A program made the translations under genes and the position numbers. Of a stretch of 64,000 bases of DNA, positions 34,262-45,015 are shown one piece after another. The stretch is from positions 112,683,436 to 112,747,435 of the forward strand of contig CM041292.1 in the NCBI GenBank assembly GCA_023052935.1. Reading direction: 5' to 3'. The first letter of the stretch is position 1, and each line of letters opens with the position of its first letter. Source of the DNA: Piezodorus guildinii. Its lineage: Eukaryota; Arthropoda; Insecta; Hemiptera; Pentatomidae. The notes beneath the pieces were generated by a model. It was not told the origin of the DNA. It ran no database searches and saw nothing but the letters and a program-made list of their open reading frames with translations.

Positions 34262-35125
34262 CGCGGTGATTCTTATCTATCTATATATATATATAAATCT
34301 CGTGTCACGATGTTTGTTCGGGATAAACTCTGAAATTACTGAACCGACTTTGATCAAACTTCGTAAATATCTGTTATTTAGTCCAACTTAAATGATGGGA
34401 TAGTTTTTATTACTATTCTAAATAGTTGAAAAATGTATTTTTCTAAAACGTAAAACAATTTTGTTTAACTGTGGCAACACTGATTCCCAGTAAGTAACCT
34501 TCCCATATATTCACATATGTGATTATTAATTCAAATATAAGTGTGCGTTGATTGTTTCTATGCGTTCTTATTTATTCATATTATATATCATACATTCATA
34601 TTATATATCATACATTCATATTATAGTTTCCAGTAATAATAAAATACATATTAGTTGGCGACGAGGATGGGATAAAATATACATTCACTCCATAGGTTCC
34701 AGTTATAATAAAATACTACTATTACTATTACTATTAACTTTTAATATAAATATTACTATACGTTTCCAGAAAAATTACAAGTACTCATTTGAATGACTTG
34801 GAATGATTTATGAGTTGCAAAGGAGTTATGATGATATACAACGGTTATGTTTAAAAGATTAAACGATGTTATAGAATAATTTTGATGTGGCTACTTGGTA
34901 CTGGTATGTAATTGTAACATTGAGTAAAAAAAACTGATATCTGACATGAAATAATAATCTTTTATTTATCATAAACAGAGTAGCTTATTTCTAACCACCT
35001 GTATTTCTTTTGAATAATATCATACAACATAGTCACTATCCACATCTTTCGTAATTTGTGGCAATTTTAATTTAAATTATTTTATTTATCAAATTGAATT
35101 CACCAAACAGCAAATAAAGATAAAG
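34262..35125 (+). repeat. Repeat L copy 1
   Basis: Starts with TATCTATCTA then (TA)n AATCTCGTG, then ATGTTTGTTCGGGATAAACT and CTGAACCGACTTTGATCAAA. It continues to ACCAAACAGCAAATAAAGAT. A second copy at 42695-43404 follows it block by block. The TCGGGATAAACT and AACCGACTTTGATCAAA phrases are common in insect dispersed repeats; the element class is not determined. No coding sequence. Confidence 0.7.
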
Positions 35126-35569
35126 AAGTGTAGTTTTTGTTCTATTTTTTCAGTGTCTCGATATTAGAAACAAGATATTTATAGTTATATTAGATTAATT
35201 ATAGTAATAGGCTAAGTTGTTTTAAAATCACTTTCTTCATCAACCATAATTCTAACTTTAGTCTAATAAGTTGCCATTTAATTCTGTCAAATATACAATA
35301 GCGATCCAATAGAAGTAGGCATATCCAAAATTACTCGATATATTTTAGGTGTAACGTAATCGGGTATATAGTCACGTTTGCAACATAAATGTGATTGATA
35401 TACATTGATCCAACGAGTGGGAATATTTTCACTTGAAAACAACTTTTATAAATATAATTGTAAAAAATATATGTTTATATTTCTTGAAAATTCATACGTC
35501 TTATAATAATGGAGTAGTTGTTGACCGTTTTGACTATATGGTAAGAAAGTTGGTTGAGGGTGCAGCCAC

Positions 35570-36470
35570 CAAAACACACCGTAATAGAAAAAAATATGGT
35601 GCGCGCAACACACGGCTTTCACTTACCTCGTTGTTAAAATCAATTTAAGAATTTTTAAATACATATAAAGATACAAATAAATGGTTAAAGAACAAATTAT
35701 TCTGAATTTCAATCAAAACATGTGTTTTATTAAATAATCTATTACATTTATATCTACAACAATCACTTAGTTTAATCGGCTTTTCATCACTCTCCATTAA
35801 CCTTTAAAATTCCCTATATAATATAATATTTTTCCTAAAATCTTTAGTCATCCAACGGTATATTATACATCTATATTATTCTTATGCTCAAAACCATAAA
35901 AATTGATAAAAAATATGTTTGCACTTTTCTCATTTATTTAGTCGTTTATCAAATTCGCTCAACTTGCATGTTTTCCCGTTATTTATCAATGCTAATAAGA
36001 TCATGTTCCATTTTTTTTTAAATCTAAAAAATTCAAGTTACTTTAGAGGAAGAAAATTTAAAATATCGCCACTTAAGCCCTGTCATTCTATTTCAATCAG
36101 AATGAAACCTACATGATATTAAAGCCCGTTACATTTTACATAGGTATGGTGAGTATAATCAAAATCGTTAGAGCCGTTTTTGAGAAAATCATAAAAAGGT
36201 GCAAAATGCATGGTATAAAGTAGATCTTCCGGTCAGCCGATTTTGATGAAAAAGATTTTGTTACATCTCGATAGTTGTCCTAAATATGAAATTTCAGTTT
36301 CCTAGGACTTATCGTTCTCCCCCGGGAGTTACCACACACGTTACTTGGACACAAGGGACCCTAAAACGTGTATTTCCGTTGAAAACTGGAATTCGAAAAT
36401 TTTCACGATCGCAATACTTTTCCTTACTATATATAGTAAGTGAAAGTAATAAAGAAAGTGTATTTTATTG
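35570..36470 (+). repeat. Repeat X copy, most complete (about 0.9 kb)
   Basis: Begins GGTGCGCGCAACACACGGCT with ACTTTCACTTAC-type core and ends at the palindrome TTACTATATATAGTAAGTGA followed by AAGTA. The 12-bp cores near the two ends are inverted copies. Internal landmarks: TTCATCACTCTCCATTAACC, TTTAGAGGAAGAAAATTTAA, TTAAGCCCTGTCATTCTATT, AGGTGCAAAATGCATGGTAT, GAAAACTGGAATTCGAAAAT. No ORF. Serves as reference for the other X copies in this window. Confidence 0.8.
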
Positions 36471-36717
36471 GTAGTTTCTTTGTTACCACATTCCCAAACA
36501 ACTGCTCCATCATATACCTTTTATAGTTACTACTCATAAACGCATTTATGCAAATTTAAATAAAGACAAAATGAAATATTCGCGAGCAAAGCTAAATATA
36601 CTATATATATTATACACCAATCCCCATAATCATTGTATTAAGATCCCAATAAGTAATTACATACATCTTATTCTTAATATTATCATTTAACTTACCCATA
36701 TTGTATCAACAACTTAC

Positions 36718-37254
36718 AGAAGAACTGCACCTGTGACCGAACTCACAAAGAAAGATCAACATTAAAGAGCTGATAATCAAAAAGAAGACCCCAGATTTGA
36801 TCATTTCGGTTTGATTAACAGTATTATCTGTCACAACACCATCGAGAAGGAAGATCAAGGAGTAAGAGCTGAGGATGGTGACGGTACTGCCCAAGAGTAG
36901 CCATTCCATTATGGTCGGGCCTAGAACATTCCCTAGGTCGATGGTCAACTGAGCAAGCTTAATCCATAGTTTTCTCCCAACAACGATCTCTTTAGTTTGA
37001 TGGCTACTCTTAATAAACTTGATTAGGCTGATCGCTGTAAATTTACTGAAAAAGCCTGTAATTAACACTAGTAATAAGGTGAGAAAAGTGTTAGCATGGA
37101 TGATGATAACAGCAGGTAAGTAGAATATGTTTTCATGGTTACTTGCTTCGAAATAGGATACAGAGATTATGTAAATGAGGCCCAACAGCAAGAGGCCATA
37201 AGTCCATTTCTTAAGCTTGGTATCCAAAACCATATTGTAGGCATTAAGATCTTC
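36718..37254 (-). CDS. Gr exon 4: TM3 to TM6
   Basis: A 179-codon exon with acceptor TTTATTGCAG before 37254 and a perfect GTAAGT donor after 36718, phase 0 at both ends. Hydrophobic segments in order: WTYGLLLLGLIYIISVSYF (TM3), LPAVIIIHANTFLTLLLVLI (TM4), GPTIMEWLLLGSTVTILSSY (TM5) and GVFFLIISSLMLIFLCEFGH (TM6). The LAQLTIDLGN stretch before TM5 and the C-x-x-G-H-x(5)-V step at the exon end fit the Gr family. Without splicing the frame would run three codons past the donor and stop. A repeat X fragment lies 68 bp upstream of its acceptor. Confidence 0.92.
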
Positions 37255-37321
37255 CTGCAATAAACAAAATAAATATAAAAACAATAAATATTTAGTATAA
37301 ATATATTTTTTTAAATATCTG

Positions 37322-37400
37322 ATGCGCGCAACACACGACTTTCACTTACCTCCGTAGTTAAAATCAATTTTAGAATTTTTAAATAGATTCAGGGATGAAA
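37322..37400 (+). repeat. Repeat X 5' end fragment next to Gr exon 4
   Basis: GATGCGCGCAACACACGACT then TTCACTTACCTCCGTAGTTA. It lies 68 bp from the exon 4 acceptor. On the Gr sense strand it reads CGGAG/GTAAGTGAAAG, a strong donor-like site. Confidence 0.75.
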
Positions 37401-37604
37401 ATAATGAATTATATTAATAATAAAATAAACTTTATTCACACATTTTAATATTGACAAAATGTTAACAATGATTTCGTATGAGTCATCCTTACAATCACTA
37501 AAATATTTTTGTTTTTTGGTAATTATAATCCATTAGCCTAAATGACTAACATATGGTAAAATTAATTTGAGGTTATATTACGATTGTAAGAAAAGTTATA
37601 CAAA

Positions 37605-37794
37605 AAAATCTGGTGCGTGCAACACACAGCTTTCACTTACCTCCGTTGTTAAAACCAATTTAAGAATTACTTTCACTTACTATATATATAGTATATAGTA
37701 TTGCGATCGTGAAAATTTTCGATTTCTAGTTTTCAACGGAAATACACATTTTAGGGTTCCTTGAGTCCAAATAACCAAGTCCCGCAAAAAGGTC

Positions 37795-37828
<34 letters not shown>

Positions 37829-38220
37829 TGTGTGTGTGTGTGTGTGTTGTGGTGTGTGTGTGTGTGTGTGGTATGTGTGTGTGTGTATCTGTGTGTGTGT
37901 GTTAACTCCCGGGCGGAAACGGTAAGTCCTATGAAACTGAAATTTCATATTTAAGACAAATATACGCCCAAGACGTTACTAAACCTTTTTCATCAAAATG
38001 AGCTAACCAGAAGAACCACTTTAAACCATGCATTTTGGACATTTTTTCGATTTACTCAAAAACGGTTCCGACGACTTTGATTAAACTCGCTAAATCAATG
38101 TAAAATACAATAGGCTTTAATATTATGTAGGTTTTATTGTGATTAAAATAGTCTGACAGGGCTTAAATGCCGATATTTTAAATTTTCTTCTTCTAAAGTA
38201 CTTTTAATTTTATATCAATT
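37605..38220. repeat. Repeat X, head fragment plus reverse copy, with (TG)n expansion
   Basis: A forward X head (37605-37660) abuts a reverse copy (37662-38220) at the ACTTTCACTTACTATATATA palindrome, an inverted junction. In the reverse copy the short GT stretch of other copies has expanded to about 110 bp of GT-rich microsatellite (37794-37905). Confidence 0.75.
37794..37905. repeat. (TG)n microsatellite inside repeat X
   Basis: GT-rich run of about 110 bp with few interruptions. Other X copies have only short GT or CA stretches at this place. Confidence 0.9.
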
Positions 38221-38307
38221 ATTATTATAGAAGAGTAATTTTAATTATGAATGTATTATTCGAAACTATCTCTTCTTTTTATTTATATGTTCTATTATTA
38301 TAGAAGA

Positions 38308-38468
38308 GTAATAGTTTAGAATAGAATAGAAAAATGAACTTTATTCTGGGACATAGTCCCTTAAGAATAACATTGATGTTACAAATAAATATAGCTCTTC
38401 TGGCCAGAATTCATTAAATAGATTGAACTTATTTACAAACTTAATTATTTACATAAACAAAGTAGATT

Positions 38469-38520
<52 letters not shown>

Positions 38521-39184
38521 CACACACATACATACATATACACACACACACATACATACAAAAATCACAAAGTAATAATAATGATGATAAGTAAAATAGA
38601 ATGAGAAAATAAAGACCATTAATTTTGAAAATAAAAACCAAAAAAAAACAGCAAACAAAAGCAAAGTAAAATAGACATTTAGTCATTATAATTATTAAAT
38701 TATATCATCAATTATCAGATTTAAGATCAACAAGCGTCTGTGAGGGATGATAGATGCTGGAAAAGGAGATATTTAAATGTGGATAAGGAAGACATGACGT
38801 AAATAGGAAGGAATGGAATTCCAGAATGCAGTGGAACGGGCAAGAAAGGATCGATCATAGGCTTTAGTTCTGAGGGATGGGATATAGAGGTCGTAGTGGC
38901 GCGATCTTGTACCAACCAAGTGGACAGAGGATTTAAATTGAAGGAAACTGTTAAAATAGGAAGGATGCTAAGATTTTATCGTTTGGTAGAGAAATGACCC
39001 AAGGAAGTACTGTCTGCGTGTGGAAGGGAGGAGCCACTTCAACTCGGCATAGAGGTGAGTCACGTGAGACCGTCTCGAGGTACCAAAAACAAATCTTAAA
39101 CAGCAGTTCATGATACGCTTCACTCTGTTCTCAAGTACCATACAAAGGTCCACGTATACCGCACAGCCGTAGTCGTTTATATAT
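38308..39184 (-). mobile_element. CR1-superfamily LINE copy 2, 3' end only
   Basis: Minus-strand remnants of the RT C-terminus (NCCLRFVFGTSRRSHVTHLY, then STRRQYFLGSFLYQTI) correspond to the 16557-19090 copy. The 3' UTR has a (TA)n run at 38470-38512 and the same terminal hairpin at 38341-38370 (GGGACTATGTCCC, then AGAATAAA). It ends in short TTCTA repeats, a CR1/L2-type tail. Sense orientation within the Gr intron. Confidence 0.7.
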
Positions 39185-39309
39185 TACACGGTTAGTTTAT
39201 ATATGTTATGGTAAATCCATCTCTCTATCTATCTATCTATCTATCTATCTATATATATATATATAAAATATATATATAATATATATATATAATATATATA
39301 TATATATAT

Positions 39310-42300
39310 CATTTCCAAGTCAAATTCAACCTTTTCCAAGTCAAATTCGATTAAATTAAAATAATAAAAATCAAATTAACATGATTTTATGTTTTTATGG
39401 TTATTTTAATTACACATTATGGTTATAACCCTTGTGGCTTGTTAAATGTTCCCAGAGGCCTTTTTACATATAATTAGTCGCGATTATAATAATAAGTATA
39501 ACCAATTTTAGACATTTTCGATACAAGGTCTGGTAGTCGGATTAGCGGGGGTTTGTTTTATTTTAGTTTTATATTCGCCGACGAAAATATTATCAATAGA
39601 GGTTTAGTTTAACTTTTTCGTCTTTATTGGATAGTAGGCTCAGTAGATGCGTTCCCAAAGGTTCGTTACCGATTATACTATTAATTTTAAATGCGCTCGC
39701 TCAAGTAAAGGTTTATTTTAACTTTTTCGTATTTATTTGATACAAGGCTCAGTAGCTCCGTTCCCAAAGGTTCGTTACCGATTACACTATTAATTTTAAT
39801 CGCGCTCGCTCAAATATGGGTTTATTATAACTTTTTCGTATTTATTGGATATTAGGCTCAGTAGCTGCGTTCTCAAAGGTCCGTTACCGATAACACTATT
39901 AATTTTAATCGCTCTCGCTCAAATATGGGTTTATTATAACTTTTTCGTATTTATTGGATACTATGCTCAATAGCTGCGTTACGGGGGGTTCTATCCCAAT
40001 TACTAAATTTATTTTAAGTGCGCTTGCTCAAGAAGAAGTTTATTTTAACTTTATCGTATTTATTGGCTACTAGGCTCAGTAGCTACGTTCCCGAAGGTTC
40101 GTTACCGATAATACTATTAATTTTAATCGCGCTCGCTTAAATATGGGTTTATTATAACTTCGTGTTTCTTTTCTATGCTAATTTCTGTATTTTTGTTTTG
40201 GGGGGTTTTGTTAGTGAGTGTGTTAATGTTTTTTTAGTCAGTTGGTCTAATGTATGTTTATTTCGTGATTTTTGTAACTTTTCATTTATTGGGTTACCGC
40301 TAATTCTTTTTATCAGGGTAGTAAGTTATCTTTTTGGTTAATATTTTGGAGTTTGATAATAATCAAACTAAACAGAACGATTTTATACGTCCATTTTTAT
40401 TTGATAAACCTCTACTTAAGTTAGCGCAATTAAAATAAATAGTATAATCTGTTACGACCTTGGTTACGCAGCGACTGAGCCTAGTATGCAGTAAATACGA
40501 ACAAGTTAAAATAAACCTCTTCTTGAGCGAGCGCAATTAAAATAAATTTATTAATCGGGATAGAACCCCCCGCAACGCAGCAACTGAGCCCAATAGCGAA
40601 TAAATACGAAAAAGTTATAATAAAACCATATTTGAGTGAGCGCACGAATAATTAACAGAATAGTAGGGATAGAACCCCCCTTAACGCAGCTACTGAGCCT
40701 AGTATCCAATAAATACGAAAAAGTTATAATAAACCCATACTTGAGCGAGCGCGATTAAAATTAATAGTGTTATCGGTAACGGACCTTTGAGAACGCAGCT
40801 ACTAAGCCTAGTATCCAATAAATACGAAAAAGTTATAATAAACCTATATTTGAGCGAGCGCGATTAAAATTAATAGTGTAATCGGTAACGAACCTTCGGG
40901 AAGCATCTACTGAGCCTACTATCCAATAAATACGAAAAAGTTATAATAAACCCATATTTGAATGAGCGCACGAATAATTAACAGAATAGTAGGGATAGAA
41001 CCCCCCTTAACGCAGCTACTGAGCCTAGTATCCAATAAATACGAAAAAGTTATAATAAACCCATATTTGAGCGAGCGCGATTAAAATTAATAGTGTTATC
41101 GGTAACGGACCTTTGAGAACGCAGCTACTAAGCCTAGTATCCAATAAATACGAAAAAGTTATAATAAACCTATATTTGAGCGAGCGCGATTAAAATTAAT
41201 AGTGTAATCGGTAACGAACCTTCGGGAACGCATCTACTGAGCCTACTATCCAATAAATACGAAAAAGTTATAATAAACCCATATTTGAATGAGCGCACGA
41301 ATAATTAACAGAATAGTAGGGATAGAACCCCCCTTAACGCAGCTACTGAGCCTAGTATCCAATAAATACGAAAAAGTTATAATAAACCCATATTTGAGCG
41401 AGCGCGATTAAAATTAATAGTGTTATCGGTAACGGACCTTTGAGAACGCAGCTACTGAGCCTTGTATCAAATAAATACAAAAAAGTTAAAATAAACCCAT
41501 ACTTGAGCGAGCGCGATTAAAATTAATAGTGTTATCGGTAACGGACCTTTGAGAACGCAGCTACTAAGCCTAGTATCCAATAAATACGAAAAAGTTATAA
41601 TAAACCTATATTTGAGCGAGCGCGATTAAAATTAATAGTGTAATCGGTAACGAACCTTCGGGAAAGCATCTACTGAGCCTACTATCCAATAAATACGAAA
41701 AAGTTATAATAAACCCATATTTGAATGAGCGCACGAATAATTAACAGAATAGTAGGGATAGAACCCCCCTTAACGCAGCTACTGAGCCTAGTATCCAATA
41801 AATACGAAAAAGTTATAATAAACCCATATTTGAGCGAGCGCGATTAAAATTAATAGTGTTATCGGTAACGGACCTTTGAGAACGCAGCTACTAAGCCTAG
41901 TATCCAATAAATACGAAAAAGTTATAATAAACCTATATTTGAGCGAGCGCGATTAAAATTAATAGTGTAATCGGTAACGAACCTTCGGGAACGCATCTAC
42001 TGAGCCTACTATCCAATAAATACGAAAAAGTTATAATAAACCCATATTTGAATGAGCGCCACGAATAATTAACAGAATAGTAGGGATAGAACCCCCTTAA
42101 CGCAGCTACTGAGCCTAGTATCCAATAAATACGAAAAAGTTATAATAAACCCATATTTGAGCGAGCGCGATTAAAATTAATAGTGTTATCGGTAACGGAC
42201 CTTTGAGAACGCAGCTACTGAGCCTTGTATCAAATAAATACAAAAAAGTTAAAATAAACCTTTACTTGAGGGAGCGCGATTAAAATTAATAGTATAACGG

Positions 42301-42694
42301 TAACGAACCTTTGGGAACGCATCTACTGAGCCTACTATCCAATAAACACGAAAAAGTTAAACTAAACCTCTATTCATAATATTTTCGCCCGCGATTATAA
42401 AACTAAAATAAAACGAACCCTCGCTAATCCGACTACCAGACCTTGTATCGAAAATGTCTAAAAATTAAAGTATCGGTTATACTTATTATTATAATCGCGA
42501 CTAATTATATGTAAAAATGAGAGCCCTGGGAACATTTAACAAGCCAAAAGGGTTAAAAACATAATGTGTAATTAAAATAAACATAAAATCATGTTAATTT
42601 GATTTTTATTATTTTATTTAAATCGAAAAAGGTTGAATTTGAAATGGAAAAAGTTGTATTTGACTTGGAAAAAGTAGAATTTGACTTGGAAATG
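39310..42694. mobile_element. Foldback element, 3.4 kb, arms of 109-bp monomers
   Basis: The two ends are inverted copies starting CATTTCCAAGTCAAATTC, each with two or more tandem copies of a 20-bp TTCCAAGTCAAATTC unit. About 290 bp of unique terminal inverted repeat follows. Inside, the left arm (39600-40150) carries five monomers of about 110 bp and the right arm (40440-42365) about seventeen to eighteen in opposite orientation. A 250-bp unique core (40160-40410) separates them. Flanks are (TA)n, so a 9-bp duplication cannot be proved. No transposase. The architecture matches foldback (FB/TU-like) transposons. It split repeat L at its 5' microsatellite. Confidence 0.82.
40440..42365 (-). 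repeat. Higher-order tandem array of 109-bp monomers
   Basis: Three monomer types differ in the middle (GATAGAACCCCCCTTAACGC; GTAACGGACCTTTGAGAACG; GTAACGAACCTTCGGGAACG) and alternate. The first type recurs at 40563, 40673, 40998, 41325, 41761 and 42089. Spacings are about 110, 325, 327, 436 and 328 bp, i.e. a three-monomer higher-order repeat with one four-monomer period. All share the frame TTATAATAAACCCATA and GAGCGAGCGCGATTAAAATT. The organisation resembles satellite DNA evolving by unequal exchange. Confidence 0.85.
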
Positions 42695-43404
42695 CTATAT
42701 ATAAAAATCTTGTGTCACAATGTTTGTTCAGGATAAACTGTGAAACTACTAAACCGACTTTTATCAAACTTCGTAAGTATCTGTCATTTGGTCCAACTTA
42801 AATGATAGGATAGTTTTTATTACTACTCTAAAAGGTTGTAAAATATATTTTTCTAAAACGTAAAACGAAATTTGTTTAATTGTGGCAACACTGGTTAAAC
42901 ATGGTAACCTTCCCATATCTTCACATATGTGATTATTAATTCAAATTATAAGTGTGTTGATTGTTTCTATGCGTTCTTATTTATAAAATATACATTCACG
43001 TTATAGTTTCCAGATATAATAAAATACATATTACTATACACTTCCAGAAAAATTATAAGTACTCATTTGAATGACTTGCAAAGAGTTATGAGTTGCAAAG
43101 GAGTGATGGTGATATACAACGATTATGTTTAAAAGGTAAAACGATGTTATTGAATAATTTGGATGTGGCTACTTGGTACTGGTATCTTATTGTAACATTG
43201 CGTAAATAAAATTGACATGAAATAATAATCTTTTATTTATCATAAACAGAGTAGTACATTGCTATTCACCTGTATTTATTTTATATAACCTCATTCAAAA
43301 TAGTCACTATCAACATCTTTCGTAATTTGTAGCAATTTTAATTTAAATTATTTTATTTATCAAATTTAATTCACCAAACCGCAAACAAAGATAAAGAAGT
43401 GTAG
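42695..43404 (+). repeat. Repeat L copy 2
   Basis: Continues directly after the foldback element: CTATATATAAAAATCTTGTG, ATGTTTGTTCAGGATAAACT, ending ACAAAGATAAAGAAGTGTAG. Its 5' (TCTA)n lies on the far side of the foldback at 39217-39256, so the foldback inserted into this copy. Confidence 0.7.
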
Positions 43405-43456
43405 TTTTACTTTCACTTATTATACTATATATAGTAAGGGAAAGTATTTCGATCGT
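43405..43456 (-). repeat. Repeat X terminus, left of a Jockey insertion
   Basis: ACTTTCACTTATTATACTAT then ATAGTAAGGGAAAGTATTTC and GATCGT. This X copy resumes at 44421. Confidence 0.75.
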
Positions 43457-43468
43457 AAACATTTTCCA

Positions 43469-44420
43469 TTCTTCCACATTTTCTCAGTCTGCAGGTGTAC
43501 CTCAGGGTAGTATCCTAGGTCCCATCCTTTATACGGTATATACAGCTGATATTCCACTCCATCCTAGCACTGTCCTCACAACTTACGCGGATGACACTTG
43601 TGTGTTATCCGTCCATAATGATCCAACCGCTGCATCCCAAACCCTTCAGTCCCACATCACAACCATTGAGAAATGGTGTCAGAACTGGAGGATTAAAATA
43701 AATCCTAATAAATCCCACCAAATTACCTTTACCCTTCGTCGCAAACCGATCCTGCCCCACAGTATCCTTTAACAATACCCCACTCATTCCTGTTGAACAA
43801 ATCCGATACCTAGGACTCCATCTTGATAAACGTCTTACATGGAATCCTCACACGAGACTAAAACGACAAGAGACTGCCCGTAGATACGGATTACTACAAC
43901 ACTTACTCGACAAACGTTCAAAACTTCCAATTCATTACAAAAAGCTCATTTATATTACCGTCATCAGACCCATCTGGACATATGGAATCGAGCTTTGGGG
44001 CTCTACGAAGCCATCTAATTCCTCCCGTATCCAATCCTTACAATCCAAAATCCTTCGAAAAATCCTAAATGCTCCTTATTTCGTCACAAATAAAATAATC
44101 CATAACGACCTTAATATCCCATTTGTTACAGACCTTTCTCGTACCAGATATACCACTTTTAATTCCAAACTCCCAGCCCATATAAACCCTCTTGTCCGCA
44201 ACCTATCAACCTCACATATTCCTGACAACCCTCCTAGGCGATTGAAAAGAAGATGGCCTCGGGATCTACTTACTTAAATAAACATCGAAGTTCGACCACT
44301 GGGTAGTTTCTTCACAAGCCTTTCACGCCCTTTATTCTAATTCAACAGTTTTACTTATTGTATTTATGTTAATACAGTTGTAAAATTCAATAAAATATGA
44401 ATAAAAAAAAAAAAAAAAAA
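43469..44420 (+). mobile_element. Jockey-family LINE copy C, 5'-truncated, inserted in repeat X
   Basis: Target duplication AAACATTTTCCA at 43457-43468 and 44421-44432; in uninterrupted X copies these flanks are adjacent. It contains the last third of ORF2, a short 3' UTR, AATAAA near 44390 and poly(A). It is a different family from copies A and B but shares RT motifs. Antisense to the Gr gene. Confidence 0.92.
43472..44276 (+). pseudogene. Jockey copy C ORF2 C-terminal part
   Basis: Reads SAGVPQGSILGPILYTVYTA, TTYADDTCVLSVHND, KWCQNWRIKINPNKSHQITF, IRYLGLHLDKRLTWNPHTRL and RPIWTYGIELWGSTKPSNSS, ending RRLKRRWPRDLLT. The catalytic YADD is intact. One frameshift near 43745 (RRKPILP) interrupts it. 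The N-terminal two thirds were never inserted. Confidence 0.88.
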
Positions 44421-44740
44421 AAACATTTTCCAGTTTTCAACGGAAATACTCGTTTTAGAGTCCCCTGAGTCCAAATAACCAAGTCCCGCAAAGGTCAGTG
44501 TGTCTGTGTGTGTGCGTGCGCGCGCGTGTGTCTGTATGTGAACTCCCGGGCGGAAGCGAAAAGTCTTAAGAAGCTGAAATTTCATATTTAAGACAAATAT
44601 ACGCCCAAGACGTTACAAAACCTTTTCCATCAAAATGAGCTAACCAGAAGAACCACTTTAAACCATGCATTTTGCACATTTTTTCGATTTACTCAAAAAC
44701 GGTTCCGACGACTTTGATTAAACTCGCTAAATCAATGTAA
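44421..44740 (-). repeat. Repeat X (reverse), right part after Jockey insertion
   Basis: ATTTTCCAGTTTTCAACGGA, then the GTCCCCTGAGTCCAAATAAC block, a GT/GC-rich patch at 44500-44540, and CTCAAAAACGGTTCCGACGA. Ends where the I-clade LINE begins. Confidence 0.75.
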
Positions 44741-45015
44741 AAGCGCAAAACATCTAGGTCATTAGCGCCCGATCCAGAAAATAATTTAATATAAGAAACA
44801 AAAAAAAAGTAATTAAAAGAAAATAAGAATAAGATATTATATAATAAATAAAAGAACGAATGTGAAAAGAAAGATAAGGTCATATCAATAATAAATAAGT
44901 ATTAAATACAAATTAATGTTTCAATACAAAATTTTTTATTATTATTTTTTATTATTATTTTTTTTATAATCTATATTTTATTTTTTTTTATTTTATTTTT
45001 TGGTCATTATGGACA

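Noticed and set aside
34262..35125. Repeat L as a Helitron
   Set aside because: The opening phrase resembles insect dispersed repeats, but neither a 5' TC nor a 3' hairpin with CTRR end could be shown, so no class is claimed.
39310..42694. CRISPR-like or simple satellite interpretation of the regular repeats
   Set aside because: Monomers are about 109 bp without unique spacers, occur in inverted arms and sit in a eukaryotic intron; a foldback transposon explains all of this.
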